Positions 1 to 7,424 of a stretch of 11,874 nt of DNA are shown piece by piece. A program made the translations under genes and the position numbers. Source of the DNA: an uncultured Eubacterium sp. (GTDB taxonomy: Bacteria; Bacillota; Clostridia; Oscillospirales; Acutalibacteraceae); contig CABQCC010000047.1 in NCBI GenBank assembly GCA_902462495.1, positions 1 to 11,874 of the forward strand. The letters are read 5' to 3'. The notes beneath the pieces are model-generated. The model worked only from the letters and a program-made list of their open reading frames with translations. It searched no databases and was not told the DNA's origin. Each line of letters opens with the position of its first letter. Positions within the stretch are counted from its first letter, which is position 1.

Positions 1-21
1 AGAAGTCTCTGACTTCGCTCA

Positions 22-3000
22 ATGCTCGACTTCTTGAACGACGCATTAACAACAGACAACAAGCTTACATACAACATTCCGTTGGTATCAGGCTTGCTCA
101 ACGCTATCGGCGGTATCGGCGAAACAAGCGTACTTACAGATATTCTCAACGGCTTCTTCGGTCTTACAAGAGATGACAAGGCTTCATTCACATTTGAGCA
201 ACGCCCTGTTAAGAACTTCTCCGGTTTGTCAATCGAATCAGGCTACTTCCTTATTGCAAACATTGTTTATACAGACAAGGAAACAAAGGAAGCAAAGGGT
301 ATCATTCCTCTTATTGAATCAATCGTTGCAGGTGTTAAGGCTAAAGGCTCAAAGAGCTCCGGCTCAACCTCAGCAAATTCTAACAAGACAGAATCAAAAG
401 CTTCTGAAACTAAAAAGCCAACTCTTGTTAACTCATCAAAGGCTAACAAGAAGTATGACCAAAAGACAGTATTAACAAGCAAGAATATTAAGACAGCTAA
501 TGACTTGCTCACAAAGCTCGACAAGCTTCTTGCATCTCTCCTTGCAAACACTTCACTCAATGATTTCGCTTTGAATTCAAACGAAAACATCCTTGCAGGC
601 GTTCTTACAACTGCATCAAACTACATTGGTGAAAAGAATTCTAACTCATTGCTTACATTGATTGATGAATATCTCAAGGTATTTGACACAACTGCTCTTG
701 ACGGCAAGGTTGATGCCAACAAGGTATATTCAAGCGACAACCTTTCAAAGATTGTAATCGGCACATACAGCTTGCTTGAAAACATCATTTCATATGTATT
801 CTACGATCCTACAACAGGTCTTATCAGAGGCAGCGACCCTCACCGCATCATAGCATCTGCTATCAACGGTGCATACTCACCTGACTCTCTCGCTGTTCGT
901 ATGTCTTCAAGAACAGCCGCAGGAGACCTTGAAGGAAAGAAACACTGGAGCGATGTTAAGAGCGTAAGCTTTGGTATCGCAAGCGGTGACAAGACAGCAT
1001 TCTACGATGCACTCGGTGATTCACTTTCAACAGTTGCTGCAATTTTGGGCGCTGTATTCACCTACACATACACAGACTCAACTCATACAGACAACCTCTA
1101 CTCAGGTGTTGTAGAGCCTGTACTCAGTGCAATCGCAAAGCACACAGGTGCAACAGGTATTATTTCAGGCAAGACTTGGAACTCACTTAACGGCAGTCAG
1201 CAACTTGTTCAGGGTATTTTGACTCCGGTTGCAAACATCCTCACACAGTTCTACAAGGCTCCTGCATCATTCCTTGTAAACCTTATCGGTGCACTCGGAG
1301 AACTTCTTAACGACAGTTCGGTAAGAGCAATTGTCGGCAACGCTTTGGGAGCAGTAGGAACAGCATTTGACGGTCTTGCAACTGTTTTGGGCAACAGCTC
1401 AATGCTCAATTCTCCGTCACTTGTTAAATATCTTGGCTCATTATTGAGTGCAAAGACAAAAAATGTTATCTCAACAAACTTCAGAATTAAACTTGACCTC
1501 CCTGAAAAGGACATCATCGTAAATCTTCTCAGAGGCATTAAGATTGGCAGTGTTAATATGACACTCGGTCAGCTTGTTGCTCTCAAGAGCATTGATTGGG
1601 ATGCACTTGCAAAGGCAAGCACAGCAGGTGAAAAGCTCCTTCTCATCTTCAGCTATCTTGCAGATGTTGCATTGAGCTCACCGGCAATTCTCGGTTTGGT
1701 TAAGGACGCTGCTCCTGAACTTGTAAAACTTCTTGAAACACTTAACCCTGGTCAAATTCTTGCAATGCTCAGTGCAATTCTTGATGTAACACAAAGCCCA
1801 ACTGAGGTTTACTGGACATTCAAGGAATACGCAGGAAAGCTTACAAACACATTTGTTTACCCTAAGGGTATCACAGCAAGAGAAGCTGACGAGGCTGTTG
1901 ACAACCTCGACAAGCTTGTACAAAATATATTCCCTCTCCTCAAGGAATTGGGCGTACTCGATGCAGAGAACTTGTCGTCAGTTGTAAACGGCTTGCTCTT
2001 CACAAACGAAAACCTTACAAAACTTACAACAACAGTTTACGGCGGTATCTACGATGCAGCTAAGAAGGCTGACATCACAGCACTTCTCGCAGCAATCGGT
2101 CTTGATGTTTCACCTAAGGGTGTTGCTTCAATCCTTATGGATGACAGCTACGGCAAGACTTACTCATCAGCAGCCGCTAAGTTGAATAAGGCTAAGAGCT
2201 GGAAGAATGTTAAGAACCTCAACTGGGGCTTCAAGGACGGTTCTTCAAAGGCTCAAACAGGATTTGTAAATGCTCTTGCAGCACTTCTTCGTCCTGTAAA
2301 CGGCGTACTTTCAATCTTCCTTGCAGAGGGCAAGGGTCTTGACCTCAACCTTGACGAAAACTCAAAGGCTGAAATCATTAAGATGGTTAAGACAATCAAT
2401 GTTAAGAAGTCTGAAATCGGCGGTATCAAGGATACAGACCCATACGGTTGCAAGCTTTACCTTGAAATCAAGAACGGCGTTCTTATCATTACAATCGACA
2501 GCAATGCAAGCGATAAGAACTCAACTCTTAAGCTTGACATCAACGGTGTTGCATCAACATTGATTGATATGGCATCGGAAACAGGCTTCGGCTTTGGTAC
2601 AAACGGATACGAAAATGCAGTTATCCCGCTTCTTGAAGCATTCCTTTGCGATGATGTTGCAACATATGACGAATATCTTGCAGATTACAAGGAAGCTAAG
2701 GATAACCTCCTTATCGATGTACTTAACCCAATCGTTGGCTTGGTTAACAGAGTGCTTGAAGCACCTGCTAACACATTGACAGCAATTCTTCCAAACCTTG
2801 CATACTTCATTGACAGCAACGGTTTGGCTCAGGCAGTAAGCAATCTCCTTGCTCCTATTACTGCTAAAAACGGCCTTATCGGCATTCTTGACAAGAACGG
2901 ACTTAATGTTGACAAGCTCATCAAGCAAATCACAGGCAAGTCACTTGGCAAGGTTGTAACAGATGCTCTCGGCATCAACGCAAAACTTAACCTTAAATTG

Positions 3001-4755
3001 ACAGACCTCGCAAGCTGCAATGTTCAGGTAATCGTTATTCCTCTTGTTAAGTCAATCCTTAAGAAGAACAAGATTAACATCAAGATTCCTGACATCTCAT
3101 TCGCAAAAATTGCTTCTTACGGCAAGATTGTTAAGGCAGACAGTGCCGCAAAGAACAGCAAGGGCGACTACGAAAGATTGATGGTTAAGGCTGACAAGGG
3201 CAAGATGTTTGTTGCTCTTCTCAGATACGTTGGCGATGTTCTCATCAAGAACGCAACAATACTCAACAAGCTCCTCGGCGGCATTGACGCTATCAAGAGC
3301 AATAAGACAATCAAAGACATCCTTGACTGTGTATTCTCATCACTCAAGGTTGCAACAAAGGATGATATCGTAAGAGCTGTATTCTACTTCCTTACACAAA
3401 ACGGTGCAATGGATTCATTCTTCGATTACAGCAACTTCGTAACAAAGAAGTATGACTTCACATTCGGTAATATGGATGAAGACTTCTGCAGAAAGCTCGC
3501 TCCAATGCTTGACGGCTTGGTTGGCGGTCTCCTTACTGACAAGGGCGGTCTCCTCGGTCTTATCACCGATATGGTATACAAAGACGACATCATCAGTTCT
3601 CTTGCAGTAGGTCTTTACGGCGCAGTTGACGGTGTTGACCTTGGCGATATGGGCTCACTTACAGCACTCCTTGCTAAGACAAACATCGACTTCACAACAT
3701 CAAATGTTGCAAGCCTCCTCACAGACAAGAGATACGGCAAGACATTTAGCCAGCCTGCAAGAGTTATTGCTAAGGCAGGCAGCTGGAAGAATGTTAAGAA
3801 AGAAGACCTCAAGTGGGGCGTTAAGGACAGAGAGTCATTCCTCAATGCACTTGTTGCAGTTCTTCGTCCGGTTTACGGTGTAGTTGATGTTCTCTTGAAC
3901 AACGGCAACCTCAACCTCTTCAATGTTCTCAGCGTTCCGGGCTCAAACGGCTACACATCATTCATCGTTCCTCTCCTTGAGGCATTCGGTGTATACAACA
4001 TTAAGACTCAGTATGATTACAGAATGGATATGGAAAAGGCATATGATGCACTTCTCCTCGACATTCTCAATCCTCTTATGGATAAGGTAGAGGATATCCT
4101 CAATGCACCTATCGAAATGCTTGCAGATATTCTTCCAAACCTTTCACTCTTCTTTGCAAACAACGGTTTGCTTCAGTTGATTGACAATCTCTTGACACCT
4201 GTTTCTGCACTTCTCAATGCAGTTAAGCCACTTGTTAATGTAAACGTTGTACTTGATGTACTCGGCGTTGATGTTAACGCTCTCCTTGGCAAGGTTGGTA
4301 TCAAGGCAAATGTTAAGATTGATGTTTATGACCTTAAGGGTACACTTGAACCTGTAATCGGTTCACAAAGCGTTGTATCACTTCTCAACGGTATTCTTGG
4401 CACAGTCAAGATTAAGGGTAAGCCACTCGGCTTGGTTCTCCCTGAAATTGATTGGTTCCAGCTTGCAAGCCACGGTAAGGTTGTTTCAACAACTTCACAG
4501 GTTGCAACATTCGGCACAAGAATTGCTGTTGAATCAGACCAGGATGAAACTCTCATCGCTGTTCTCAGATACCTCATCAACACAATCAACTACAAGGATA
4601 ACTACGACAAGATTGTTGCTCTCGTTGGCGGACTTCTCGGCGGCGCAGGCGACAGCATCTCAGGCGTAGTTGACCAGGTACTCGGTATGCTCAAGGGCGA
4701 CGCTGACCCAGTTATCGAAAGCCTTGTAGATTTGCTTCAACAAATCGCAGGCTAA
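22..4755 (+). CDS. Giant Leu/Val-rich repeat protein of unknown function, probably 5'-truncated or frameshifted
   Basis: An open frame of 1577 codons ends in TAA followed directly by TAG. I do not recognise a family. Residues 1 to about 105 look like the tail of an earlier repeat unit. Residues about 106-144 are a Ser/Lys/Asn/Thr-rich linker. Three diverged units then begin near residues 145, 613 and 1144. Shared signatures are YGKT[YF]S, a SWKNVK block (W727, W1255; looser at W309), WG[FV]KD, LRPVxGV, PLLEAF, LNP, ILPNL and a [DE]I[DS][WF] block before LA. Most of the sequence has the hydrophobic periodicity expected of amphipathic helices. There are very few cysteines. I see no signal peptide, membrane segment, LPXTG or dockerin, but the true N-terminus is probably missing. 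The ATG at 22 lacks a Shine-Dalgarno, so the start is unreliable. Lys is mostly AAG and Asn mostly AAC, unlike the genes downstream, which suggests high expression. A large surface or secreted structural protein is a guess only. Confidence 0.85.
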   Translation: MLDFLNDALTTDNKLTYNIPLVSGLLNAIGGIGETSVLTDILNGFFGLTRDDKASFTFEQRPVKNFSGLSIESGYFLIANIVYTDKETKEAKGIIPLIESIVAGVKAKGSKSSGSTSANSNKTESKASETKKPTLVNSSKANKKYDQKTVLTSKNIKTANDLLTKLDKLLASLLANTSLNDFALNSNENILAGVLTTASNYIGEKNSNSLLTLIDEYLKVFDTTALDGKVDANKVYSSDNLSKIVIGTYSLLENIISYVFYDPTTGLIRGSDPHRIIASAINGAYSPDSLAVRMSSRTAAGDLEGKKHWSDVKSVSFGIASGDKTAFYDALGDSLSTVAAILGAVFTYTYTDSTHTDNLYSGVVEPVLSAIAKHTGATGIISGKTWNSLNGSQQLVQGILTPVANILTQFYKAPASFLVNLIGALGELLNDSSVRAIVGNALGAVGTAFDGLATVLGNSSMLNSPSLVKYLGSLLSAKTKNVISTNFRIKLDLPEKDIIVNLLRGIKIGSVNMTLGQLVALKSIDWDALAKASTAGEKLLLIFSYLADVALSSPAILGLVKDAAPELVKLLETLNPGQILAMLSAILDVTQSPTEVYWTFKEYAGKLTNTFVYPKGITAREADEAVDNLDKLVQNIFPLLKELGVLDAENLSSVVNGLLFTNENLTKLTTTVYGGIYDAAKKADITALLAAIGLDVSPKGVASILMDDSYGKTYSSAAAKLNKAKSWKNVKNLNWGFKDGSSKAQTGFVNALAALLRPVNGVLSIFLAEGKGLDLNLDENSKAEIIKMVKTINVKKSEIGGIKDTDPYGCKLYLEIKNGVLIITIDSNASDKNSTLKLDINGVASTLIDMASETGFGFGTNGYENAVIPLLEAFLCDDVATYDEYLADYKEAKDNLLIDVLNPIVGLVNRVLEAPANTLTAILPNLAYFIDSNGLAQAVSNLLAPITAKNGLIGILDKNGLNVDKLIKQITGKSLGKVVTDALGINAKLNLKLTDLASCNVQVIVIPLVKSILKKNKINIKIPDISFAKIASYGKIVKADSAAKNSKGDYERLMVKADKGKMFVALLRYVGDVLIKNATILNKLLGGIDAIKSNKTIKDILDCVFSSLKVATKDDIVRAVFYFLTQNGAMDSFFDYSNFVTKKYDFTFGNMDEDFCRKLAPMLDGLVGGLLTDKGGLLGLITDMVYKDDIISSLAVGLYGAVDGVDLGDMGSLTALLAKTNIDFTTSNVASLLTDKRYGKTFSQPARVIAKAGSWKNVKKEDLKWGVKDRESFLNALVAVLRPVYGVVDVLLNNGNLNLFNVLSVPGSNGYTSFIVPLLEAFGVYNIKTQYDYRMDMEKAYDALLLDILNPLMDKVEDILNAPIEMLADILPNLSLFFANNGLLQLIDNLLTPVSALLNAVKPLVNVNVVLDVLGVDVNALLGKVGIKANVKIDVYDLKGTLEPVIGSQSVVSLLNGILGTVKIKGKPLGLVLPEIDWFQLASHGKVVSTTSQVATFGTRIAVESDQDETLIAVLRYLINTINYKDNYDKIVALVGGLLGGAGDSISGVVDQVLGMLKGDADPVIESLVDLLQQIAG
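337..453 (+). other. Ser/Lys-rich low-complexity linker within the giant protein
   Basis: Residues about 106-144 of the giant protein are dominated by Ser, Lys, Asn, Thr and Ala, with almost no large hydrophobic residues. The flanking sequence is rich in Leu and Val. This composition fits a flexible, solvent-exposed linker between an N-terminal region and the three repeat units. Confidence 0.6.
454..1857 (+). repeat. Protein repeat unit A of the giant protein (residues about 145-612)
   Basis: This is the most diverged of three units. It aligns with the other two by eye through a KKHWSDVK block with W309, followed by an F-G step and an Fx2AL segment. Further on it shares a LxPVxxI...APA segment and a SIDWDALA block that matches the DISF and EIDW blocks of units B and C. 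Unit boundaries are approximate, because they were set from shared motifs without a computed alignment. Confidence 0.5.
1858..3450 (+). repeat. Protein repeat unit B of the giant protein (residues about 613-1143)
   Basis: This unit is clearly homologous to unit C. Both contain, in the same order, VASIL/VASLL, YGKT[YF]S, SWKNVK, WGxKD, NALxAxLRPVxGV, NGY with PLLEAF, LLxDxLNP, a Leu-rich stretch ending ILPNL, NGLxQ, NLLxP, an IAS/LAS block followed by GK[IV]V, and VLRY/LLRY. Twenty bases are identical at the DNA level (2197-2216 and 3781-3800). Unit B carries about 85 extra residues between the LRPV block and PLLEAF. Confidence 0.75.
3451..4752 (+). repeat. Protein repeat unit C of the giant protein (residues about 1144-1577)
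   Basis: This is the C-terminal unit. It shares the ordered motif series of unit B, including SWKNVK at W1255, LRPVYGV, PLLEAF, ILPNL and LRYL. It lacks the insertion of unit B and ends soon after the LRY block, in an amphipathic Leu/Val-rich tail with Gly-Gly pairs. No sorting signal follows it. Confidence 0.75.
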
Positions 4756-4796
4756 TAGTTAATAACTAACGGCTTACAACTGAATACTCAAAACAT

Positions 4797-4827
4797 AAAG
4801 GTCATCCTCAATCGAGGATGGCCTTTT
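4797..4827 (+). terminator. Intrinsic terminator of the giant gene
   Basis: A 10-bp GC-rich stem (4800-4809 with 4814-4823, one G-T wobble) has a 4-base loop AATC and is followed by TTTT. The stem extends through flanking AAA/TTT pairs. It starts 42 bases after the stop codon, with no other gene between. Confidence 0.9.
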
Positions 4828-4959
4828 AGTCTATTGATAAAGCACCTGAAACACGCCTATAATATAAAATAAATTAACCGCTTAATGCCTCCTTAATATG
4901 CAATAAAAGGATGGTAACAATTTCTCCTCCATAAAATATAATTATTTGCACTCAAACAC

Positions 4960-4988
4960 TTGTATATCGTGCCGAAATTATGTATAAT
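4960..4988 (+). promoter_or_regulatory. Sigma-A-type promoter of the NUDIX-GH27 operon
   Basis: The -35 element TTGTAT (4960-4965) and a perfect -10 element TATAAT (4983-4988) are separated by 17 bases. The start of transcription would lie near 4995, about 30 bases before the ATG at 5025. An ATG at 4980 lies upstream of this predicted start point and so cannot be the start codon used from this promoter. Confidence 0.75.
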
Positions 4989-5012
4989 AAACCCATATAT
5001 AACTTTATACTC

Positions 5013-5020
5013 GGTGGTGA
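5013..5020 (+). promoter_or_regulatory. Ribosome binding site that fixes the NUDIX gene start
   Basis: GGTGGTGA matches the consensus GGAGGTGA at 7 of 8 bases and lies 4 bases before the ATG at 5025. It supports this start over the in-frame ATG at 4980. Confidence 0.75.
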
Positions 5021-5024
5021 AAAA

Positions 5025-5741
5025 ATGCTCGGAAAATATGTTAGAGTCAAGATAGAACATCCTATCGGCTCAACGGACGAAGCGGACTACACCTATCCAT
5101 TAAATTTCGGCACTGTATACAATACGGAAAATCAGGATGCATTTGTTATGGGCATCCATCATCCCGTTCGCAATTTTGACGGCAGGGTTATCGCAATCCT
5201 GAGCGACAGGAAGAAAAATCATTATATTTGGGTTGTTGCGCCGAAAAGTACCCGCTTCATAATCAATGACATCAAGGAATACATTGATGTTGAAAAAGAC
5301 TTCCCTACTTACAGACTTGACTGCCTTTATGAATGCAGTTGCGGAGCAGTCGTTTTTAGGGACATAAAAGGCGAAGTGCGATACCTTTTAATCAAAAACA
5401 ATCGCTCGGCTCATTGGGGCTTTCCAAAGGGTCATATCGAACCGGGAGAAACTCCCGAAGAAACCGCATATCGTGAGGTGCTTGAAGAAACAGGGCTTCA
5501 CATCAATTTGATTGACGGCTTCAGCTGTGTGTCAAAGTACAAAATCCGTGACAAGATTGACAAAATGGTCACCATCTTTGTCGGCACAACGCAAGACACT
5601 TCAACCGTTATTCAAAAAGAAGAAATTGAAGATTATATTTGGCTGACCTACGACAAGGCAATGAATCTGCTTAAGTTTGAAAATGACAAAAACATTCTTT
5701 CGGGTGCATATAATTTTCTTAATGAACACAATATAATTTAA
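5025..5741 (+). CDS. NUDIX hydrolase, Ap4A-hydrolase type, with pyrophosphatase-like N-terminal domain
   Basis: This 238-residue protein should hydrolyse a nucleoside diphosphate-linked substrate, most likely a dinucleoside polyphosphate. Residues 136-158 fit the Nudix box Gx5Ex7REUxEExGU exactly. The lead-in WGFPKGHIEPGE and the later EEIEDYIWL and FENDKNIL segments resemble asymmetric Ap4A hydrolases (NUDT2-like). Residues 1 to about 90 resemble a small type I inorganic pyrophosphatase: an RVKIEHPIGS strand, YTYPLNFG, QDAFVMG and FDGRVIAI. Of the usual DxDxxD metal-binding cluster only D38 is evident, so pyrophosphatase activity is doubtful. Cysteines around CxCGAVVF sit at the domain junction. 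It is the first gene of a four-gene operon, 10 bases before the next gene. The start at 5025 is chosen from the ribosome binding site and promoter. Confidence 0.88.
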   Translation: MLGKYVRVKIEHPIGSTDEADYTYPLNFGTVYNTENQDAFVMGIHHPVRNFDGRVIAILSDRKKNHYIWVVAPKSTRFIINDIKEYIDVEKDFPTYRLDCLYECSCGAVVFRDIKGEVRYLLIKNNRSAHWGFPKGHIEPGETPEETAYREVLEETGLHINLIDGFSCVSKYKIRDKIDKMVTIFVGTTQDTSTVIQKEEIEDYIWLTYDKAMNLLKFENDKNILSGAYNFLNEHNII

Positions 5742-5751
5742 AGGTGATTTT

Positions 5752-6255
5752 ATGCACGAGTTTGTTACAAGTTTTCAAGAATTCTTAACTTCACACGGTA
5801 TCCCTGATTGGCTTGTTGTTTTCATCATATCAGTCTGCCCTGTTTTGGAATGCAGACTCGGTATGTTCACGGCAATCAGCCTGCTTCAAATGAACATCTT
5901 TAAAGGCTTCATAATCAGCTTTTTAGGCAACATATTGCCTATCCCGTTCATTCTGCTCCTCATAAACAAGATTTTTGAGTGGCTCAAAAAAGTTCCGGGA
6001 ATAAACAAGCCGATTTATTGGCTCGAAGAAAAGACCTTGAAAAAAAGAGACAAGATTGACAAATACGGCATTTGGGGATTGCTCATCTTCGTTGCTATCC
6101 CGTTGCCGGGAACAGGTGCCTGGACAGGCTCGCTCCTCGCTTCACTCCTCCATCTCGACAGAAAAAAGAGCTTCGGCGTAATCTGCTTGGGCGTATTCTG
6201 TGCCGGAGTGATAATGACAATTTTGTCAAAAGTATTTAATATGGCAGTATTTTGA
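5752..6255 (+). CDS. Small integral membrane protein, PF06695/COG2426 (small multidrug export) family
   Basis: This 167-residue protein has about four hydrophobic stretches (about 20-44, 48-78, 107-133 and 140-163). It carries the two family hallmarks: CPVLECRLG (29-37) at the end of the first stretch and the re-entrant-like PLPGTGAWTG (117-126). Members are often named small multidrug export proteins, but the transported substrate is not established, and I infer only a membrane transporter-like role. A ribosome binding site AAGGTGAT (5741-5748) overlaps the upstream stop codon and places the ATG four bases later. Its stop overlaps the next start by one base (TGATG), so the two are probably translationally coupled. 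Confidence 0.88.
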   Translation: MHEFVTSFQEFLTSHGIPDWLVVFIISVCPVLECRLGMFTAISLLQMNIFKGFIISFLGNILPIPFILLLINKIFEWLKKVPGINKPIYWLEEKTLKKRDKIDKYGIWGLLIFVAIPLPGTGAWTGSLLASLLHLDRKKSFGVICLGVFCAGVIMTILSKVFNMAVF

Positions 6256-7424
6256 TGAACAATGAACAAAAATGTATGCTCGCCTGTTTGAGAGCATATT
6301 TCAACAACGAAAAGTCAGATACGGAGCTGACTGCTGATTGGAACAAACTGTATTCCCTTTCTATGGCTCATAATTTAGCCCCTATTGTCTTTTCCGTGAT
6401 TAAAGATAACCATTCCCTAAAAAAGAACAAAACGGCTTACGAGGAGTTTAAAGACGCCTTTTACGATGCAATTGTCAACCACGATATGCAAAAAGCAATA
6501 ATCGACGAGATTGACAGCCTGCTGACGGCAAACGAAATTGAGCACATCTTTTTCAAAGGCGCTCAACTAAAAGAACTTTATCCCTCTCCCGAACTTCGAC
6601 TTATGGGCGACATTGATGTGCTGATAAGACTCGACGACAGACCAAAGGCGAAACAACTTTTTGTTGATAACGGCTTTGATTTGACCGAGGACAACGGTCC
6701 CGTTTATAATTATCACAAAGGTAATGTTTTGGTTGAGTGTCACACAAAGATTGTCAGCGGTAAGGTAGGCAACGCAGATGCGGAAGCTTATTTTGAAGAT
6801 GCAATCAATCACGCAAGCTTTGACGGATTTTGCGGAACACTCAACAACGAATACAACCTGATGTATTTGCTGACCCATATTGCGCATCATTTTTGGTTTT
6901 ACGGCGCAGGGGTGAAAATGATACTTGACCTTGCTGTGTTCATCAGGCAGTTTTCGCCCGACCTTGACAGCGTTGTTGAAAAAATGGACGACCTGAACCT
7001 GAAACGGTTTTCGCAAATTATTCTTTCAATTTGCTTTGACTGGTTCGGTGTCGGCAAAAAATATACCGACGACACCGACAGCACAAAAGAATTTTTGCTC
7101 GGTTTCGGTGCGTTCGGCAACATCAACCGCAACAAGGCGGCTGTTGTTAAGCGTAAGGCAATCGAGGACGGCCACGACAGTAATTTTATGACAAAGCTGA
7201 CGCTTCTCTTGCCGTCATACAAAAAAATGAAAAACATTCCGTATGTCAAGTTTATTGACGGCAGACCGTATCTGCTCCCGTTCGCTTGGATATACAGAAT
7301 TATATATAACTTCAAAAACAAAAAAGACTTTGTAAAAGAAGCAACCTCCAACCTTGACGGTGATGAAACAAGGCAGGAGGCGCAAAAAGAAATTGATTAT
7401 TTTGAGGAGATAGGATTGTTATGA
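6255..7424 (+). CDS. Nucleotidyltransferase family protein (NTP_transf_5, PF14907 type)
   Basis: The protein has 389 residues from the ATG at 6255. Residues 99-123 carry the signature FFKGAQLKELY...LRLMGDIDVLI. D119 and D121 form the metal-binding DxD of the MNT/pol-beta nucleotidyltransferase fold, and E161 in LVECH is a plausible third acidic residue. This family is predicted to transfer a nucleotide to an unknown acceptor; no substrate can be assigned here. The C-terminal half is helical and contains an HIAHHFWF segment. I chose ATG 6255, inside TGATG, over the TTG three bases earlier. No strong Shine-Dalgarno is present, which fits coupling to the gene upstream. The 3' end overlaps the GH27 gene by four bases (ATGA). 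Confidence 0.85.
   Translation: MNNEQKCMLACLRAYFNNEKSDTELTADWNKLYSLSMAHNLAPIVFSVIKDNHSLKKNKTAYEEFKDAFYDAIVNHDMQKAIIDEIDSLLTANEIEHIFFKGAQLKELYPSPELRLMGDIDVLIRLDDRPKAKQLFVDNGFDLTEDNGPVYNYHKGNVLVECHTKIVSGKVGNADAEAYFEDAINHASFDGFCGTLNNEYNLMYLLTHIAHHFWFYGAGVKMILDLAVFIRQFSPDLDSVVEKMDDLNLKRFSQIILSICFDWFGVGKKYTDDTDSTKEFLLGFGAFGNINRNKAAVVKRKAIEDGHDSNFMTKLTLLLPSYKKMKNIPYVKFIDGRPYLLPFAWIYRIIYNFKNKKDFVKEATSNLDGDETRQEAQKEIDYFEEIGLL

Noticed and set aside
2554..2928. Minus-strand open frames opposite the giant gene, including this 124-codon one
   Set aside because: They are shadows of the strong plus-strand frame with no ribosome binding site or recognisable protein motif.
22..4755. Cell-wall sorting signal, dockerin or S-layer homology domain in the giant protein
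   Set aside because: The C-terminus ends in a Leu/Val/Gly-rich helix without LPXTG and charged tail, Ca-binding duplicated loops or SLH motifs.
4980..5024. Upstream in-frame ATG as the start of the NUDIX gene (15 extra residues)
   Set aside because: It lies upstream of the predicted transcription start, just before the TATAAT box, and has no ribosome binding site, whereas GGTGGTGA precedes the ATG at 5025.
6252..6254. TTG as the start of the nucleotidyltransferase gene
   Set aside because: The adjacent ATG at 6255 gives a TGATG overlap typical of coupled genes, and nothing favours the rarer codon.
6567..7351. Two overlapping minus-strand frames of about 150 codons inside the nucleotidyltransferase gene
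   Set aside because: The plus-strand gene has clear family motifs and operon context; the antisense frames have neither.
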